Shown here piece by piece: positions 13,522 through 13,924 of a stretch of 13,924 bases of DNA (the stretch's first letter is position 1; each line of letters opens with the position of its first letter). A program made the translations under genes and the position numbers. The notes below the pieces were generated by a model, which saw nothing but the letters and a program-made list of their open reading frames with translations, had not been told where the DNA came from and did not search any database. Source of the stretch: Deltaproteobacteria bacterium (GTDB lineage Bacteria; Desulfobacterota; Binatia; UBA9968); the NCBI GenBank assembly GCA_005878685.1, contig VBLN01000041.1, positions 1 through 13,924 of the forward strand, given 5' to 3'.

Positions 13522-13924
13522 CTACCGGTGGACTCCAAAAATGGAGATTTCCTTCAATTCGTAAACGCCTCCTTTATTGATAATCGTGAAGCCGTCAAAC
13601 CAGTCTGCATGGGCGCGGTCGAGAGTCCGGATGATCTCTTTGTCGTCCAACAATACCACCATTTCGCCTTCAGCTGCGCGGCGCCACTCAATGATGTGCA
13701 GATTCCCGTCTTCCACATTGACACTCCGGTCAAATGTCTCAATGACCGCGGAACGGCCTGGCGCAACTCGCAGCAGGCTTATGGACGACCGGTTTGCAGA
13801 CTCGTAGGCCAGGCGATATCCCGAGTCTCGTTCGTCACTCAGGTAAGGCCCAAATTCAAGCCGGTTATCGCCGTCGGGGTACCCTCCAAATTTCAGCTGC
13901 AGCTTCACAGCAAAGGCGCTGCTC
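13522..13924 (-). CDS. Concanavalin A/LamG-like domain protein, C-terminal part (runs off window)
   Basis: Only the last 133 residues are in the window; the frame is open to the edge (SSAFAVKLQLKFGGYP), so the GTG at 13908 is probably internal. The pattern of short beta strands resembles a concanavalin A-like lectin/glucanase jelly roll, as in LamG or 3-keto-disaccharide hydrolase (DUF1080) domains: RLEFGPYLSDERDSGYRLAY, then NLHIIEWRRAAEGEMVVLLD, DDKEIIRTLDRAHADW and a final GGVYELKEISIFG. Such domains bind or cleave carbohydrates, but no catalytic residues can be assigned in this piece. It ends 259 bp upstream of the selenoprotein gene on the same strand. The selenoprotein has its own promoter, so the two are probably separate units. 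Confidence 0.55.
   Translation of the reverse strand, partial: SSAFAVKLQLKFGGYPDGDNRLEFGPYLSDERDSGYRLAYESANRSSISLLRVAPGRSAVIETFDRSVNVEDGNLHIIEWRRAAEGEMVVLLDDKEIIRTLDRAHADWFDGFTIINKGGVYELKEISIFGVHR

Overview
The window looks like chromosomal DNA from an uncultured, GC-rich, Gram-negative-type bacterium, probably of a deep proteobacterial-like soil or sediment lineage (Binatota, Tectomicrobia, Rokubacteria or similar). The grounds are an orphan NMT1/THI5-type binding protein beside an NHL-repeat protein, lipobox and signal-peptide proteins, a PolA without proofreading residues, and a UGSC-family selenoprotein. The taxonomic placement is inference. There is no complete insertion sequence, tRNA, rRNA or CRISPR array.

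Layout. 1-234: leader with two 17-bp direct repeats and a sigma70-like promoter. 235-1340 (+): secreted NHL beta-propeller protein, broken by a one-base frameshift. 1393-3914 (+): ABC-type substrate-binding protein, TPR lipoprotein and small secreted protein. 3911-4114 (+): C-terminal remnant of a VOC/glyoxalase-fold protein. 4282-4536 (-): small unknown protein. 4842-7517 (+): DNA polymerase I, with Tyr at the dideoxynucleotide-discrimination position of the O-helix. 7621-7993 (+): HU-type DNA-binding protein with a strong promoter. 7994-8392: no gene seen. 8393-9427 (-): family 2 glycosyltransferase, divergent from a four-helix membrane protein at 9617-10147 (+), with a perfect palindrome between them. 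10192-10494 (-): small protein with two copies of a 25-residue-period tandem repeat, behind its own promoter. 10716-11557 (-): DUF3108-like protein, apparently frameshifted in an A6 run. 11613-13262 (-): UGSC-family selenoprotein. 13522-13924 (-): partial concanavalin/LamG-like protein running off the window.

The most notable element is the selenoprotein. A conventional reading splits it into two proteins at a TGA (12965-12963, minus strand). The frame continues through that TGA as G-V-G-H-[UGA]-S-T-C, the U-x-x-C motif of the UGSC family. A stem-loop with an apical GGUC begins six bases after the TGA, and its GGU lies 17 bases downstream, close to the geometry of the E. coli fdhF SECIS. The result is a 549-residue protein that joins the UGSC domain to a second domain which, as I recall, is often encoded by a separate neighbouring gene. 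A TTGACA/TATGTT promoter and a strong Shine-Dalgarno sequence fix its start.

Few functional links between the genes can be drawn. The NHL protein, binding protein, lipoprotein and small secreted protein are co-directional and all exported, so they may form an envelope cluster. The selenoprotein and the DUF3108-like gene are close and co-directional and could be co-transcribed. PolA and HU are housekeeping genes.
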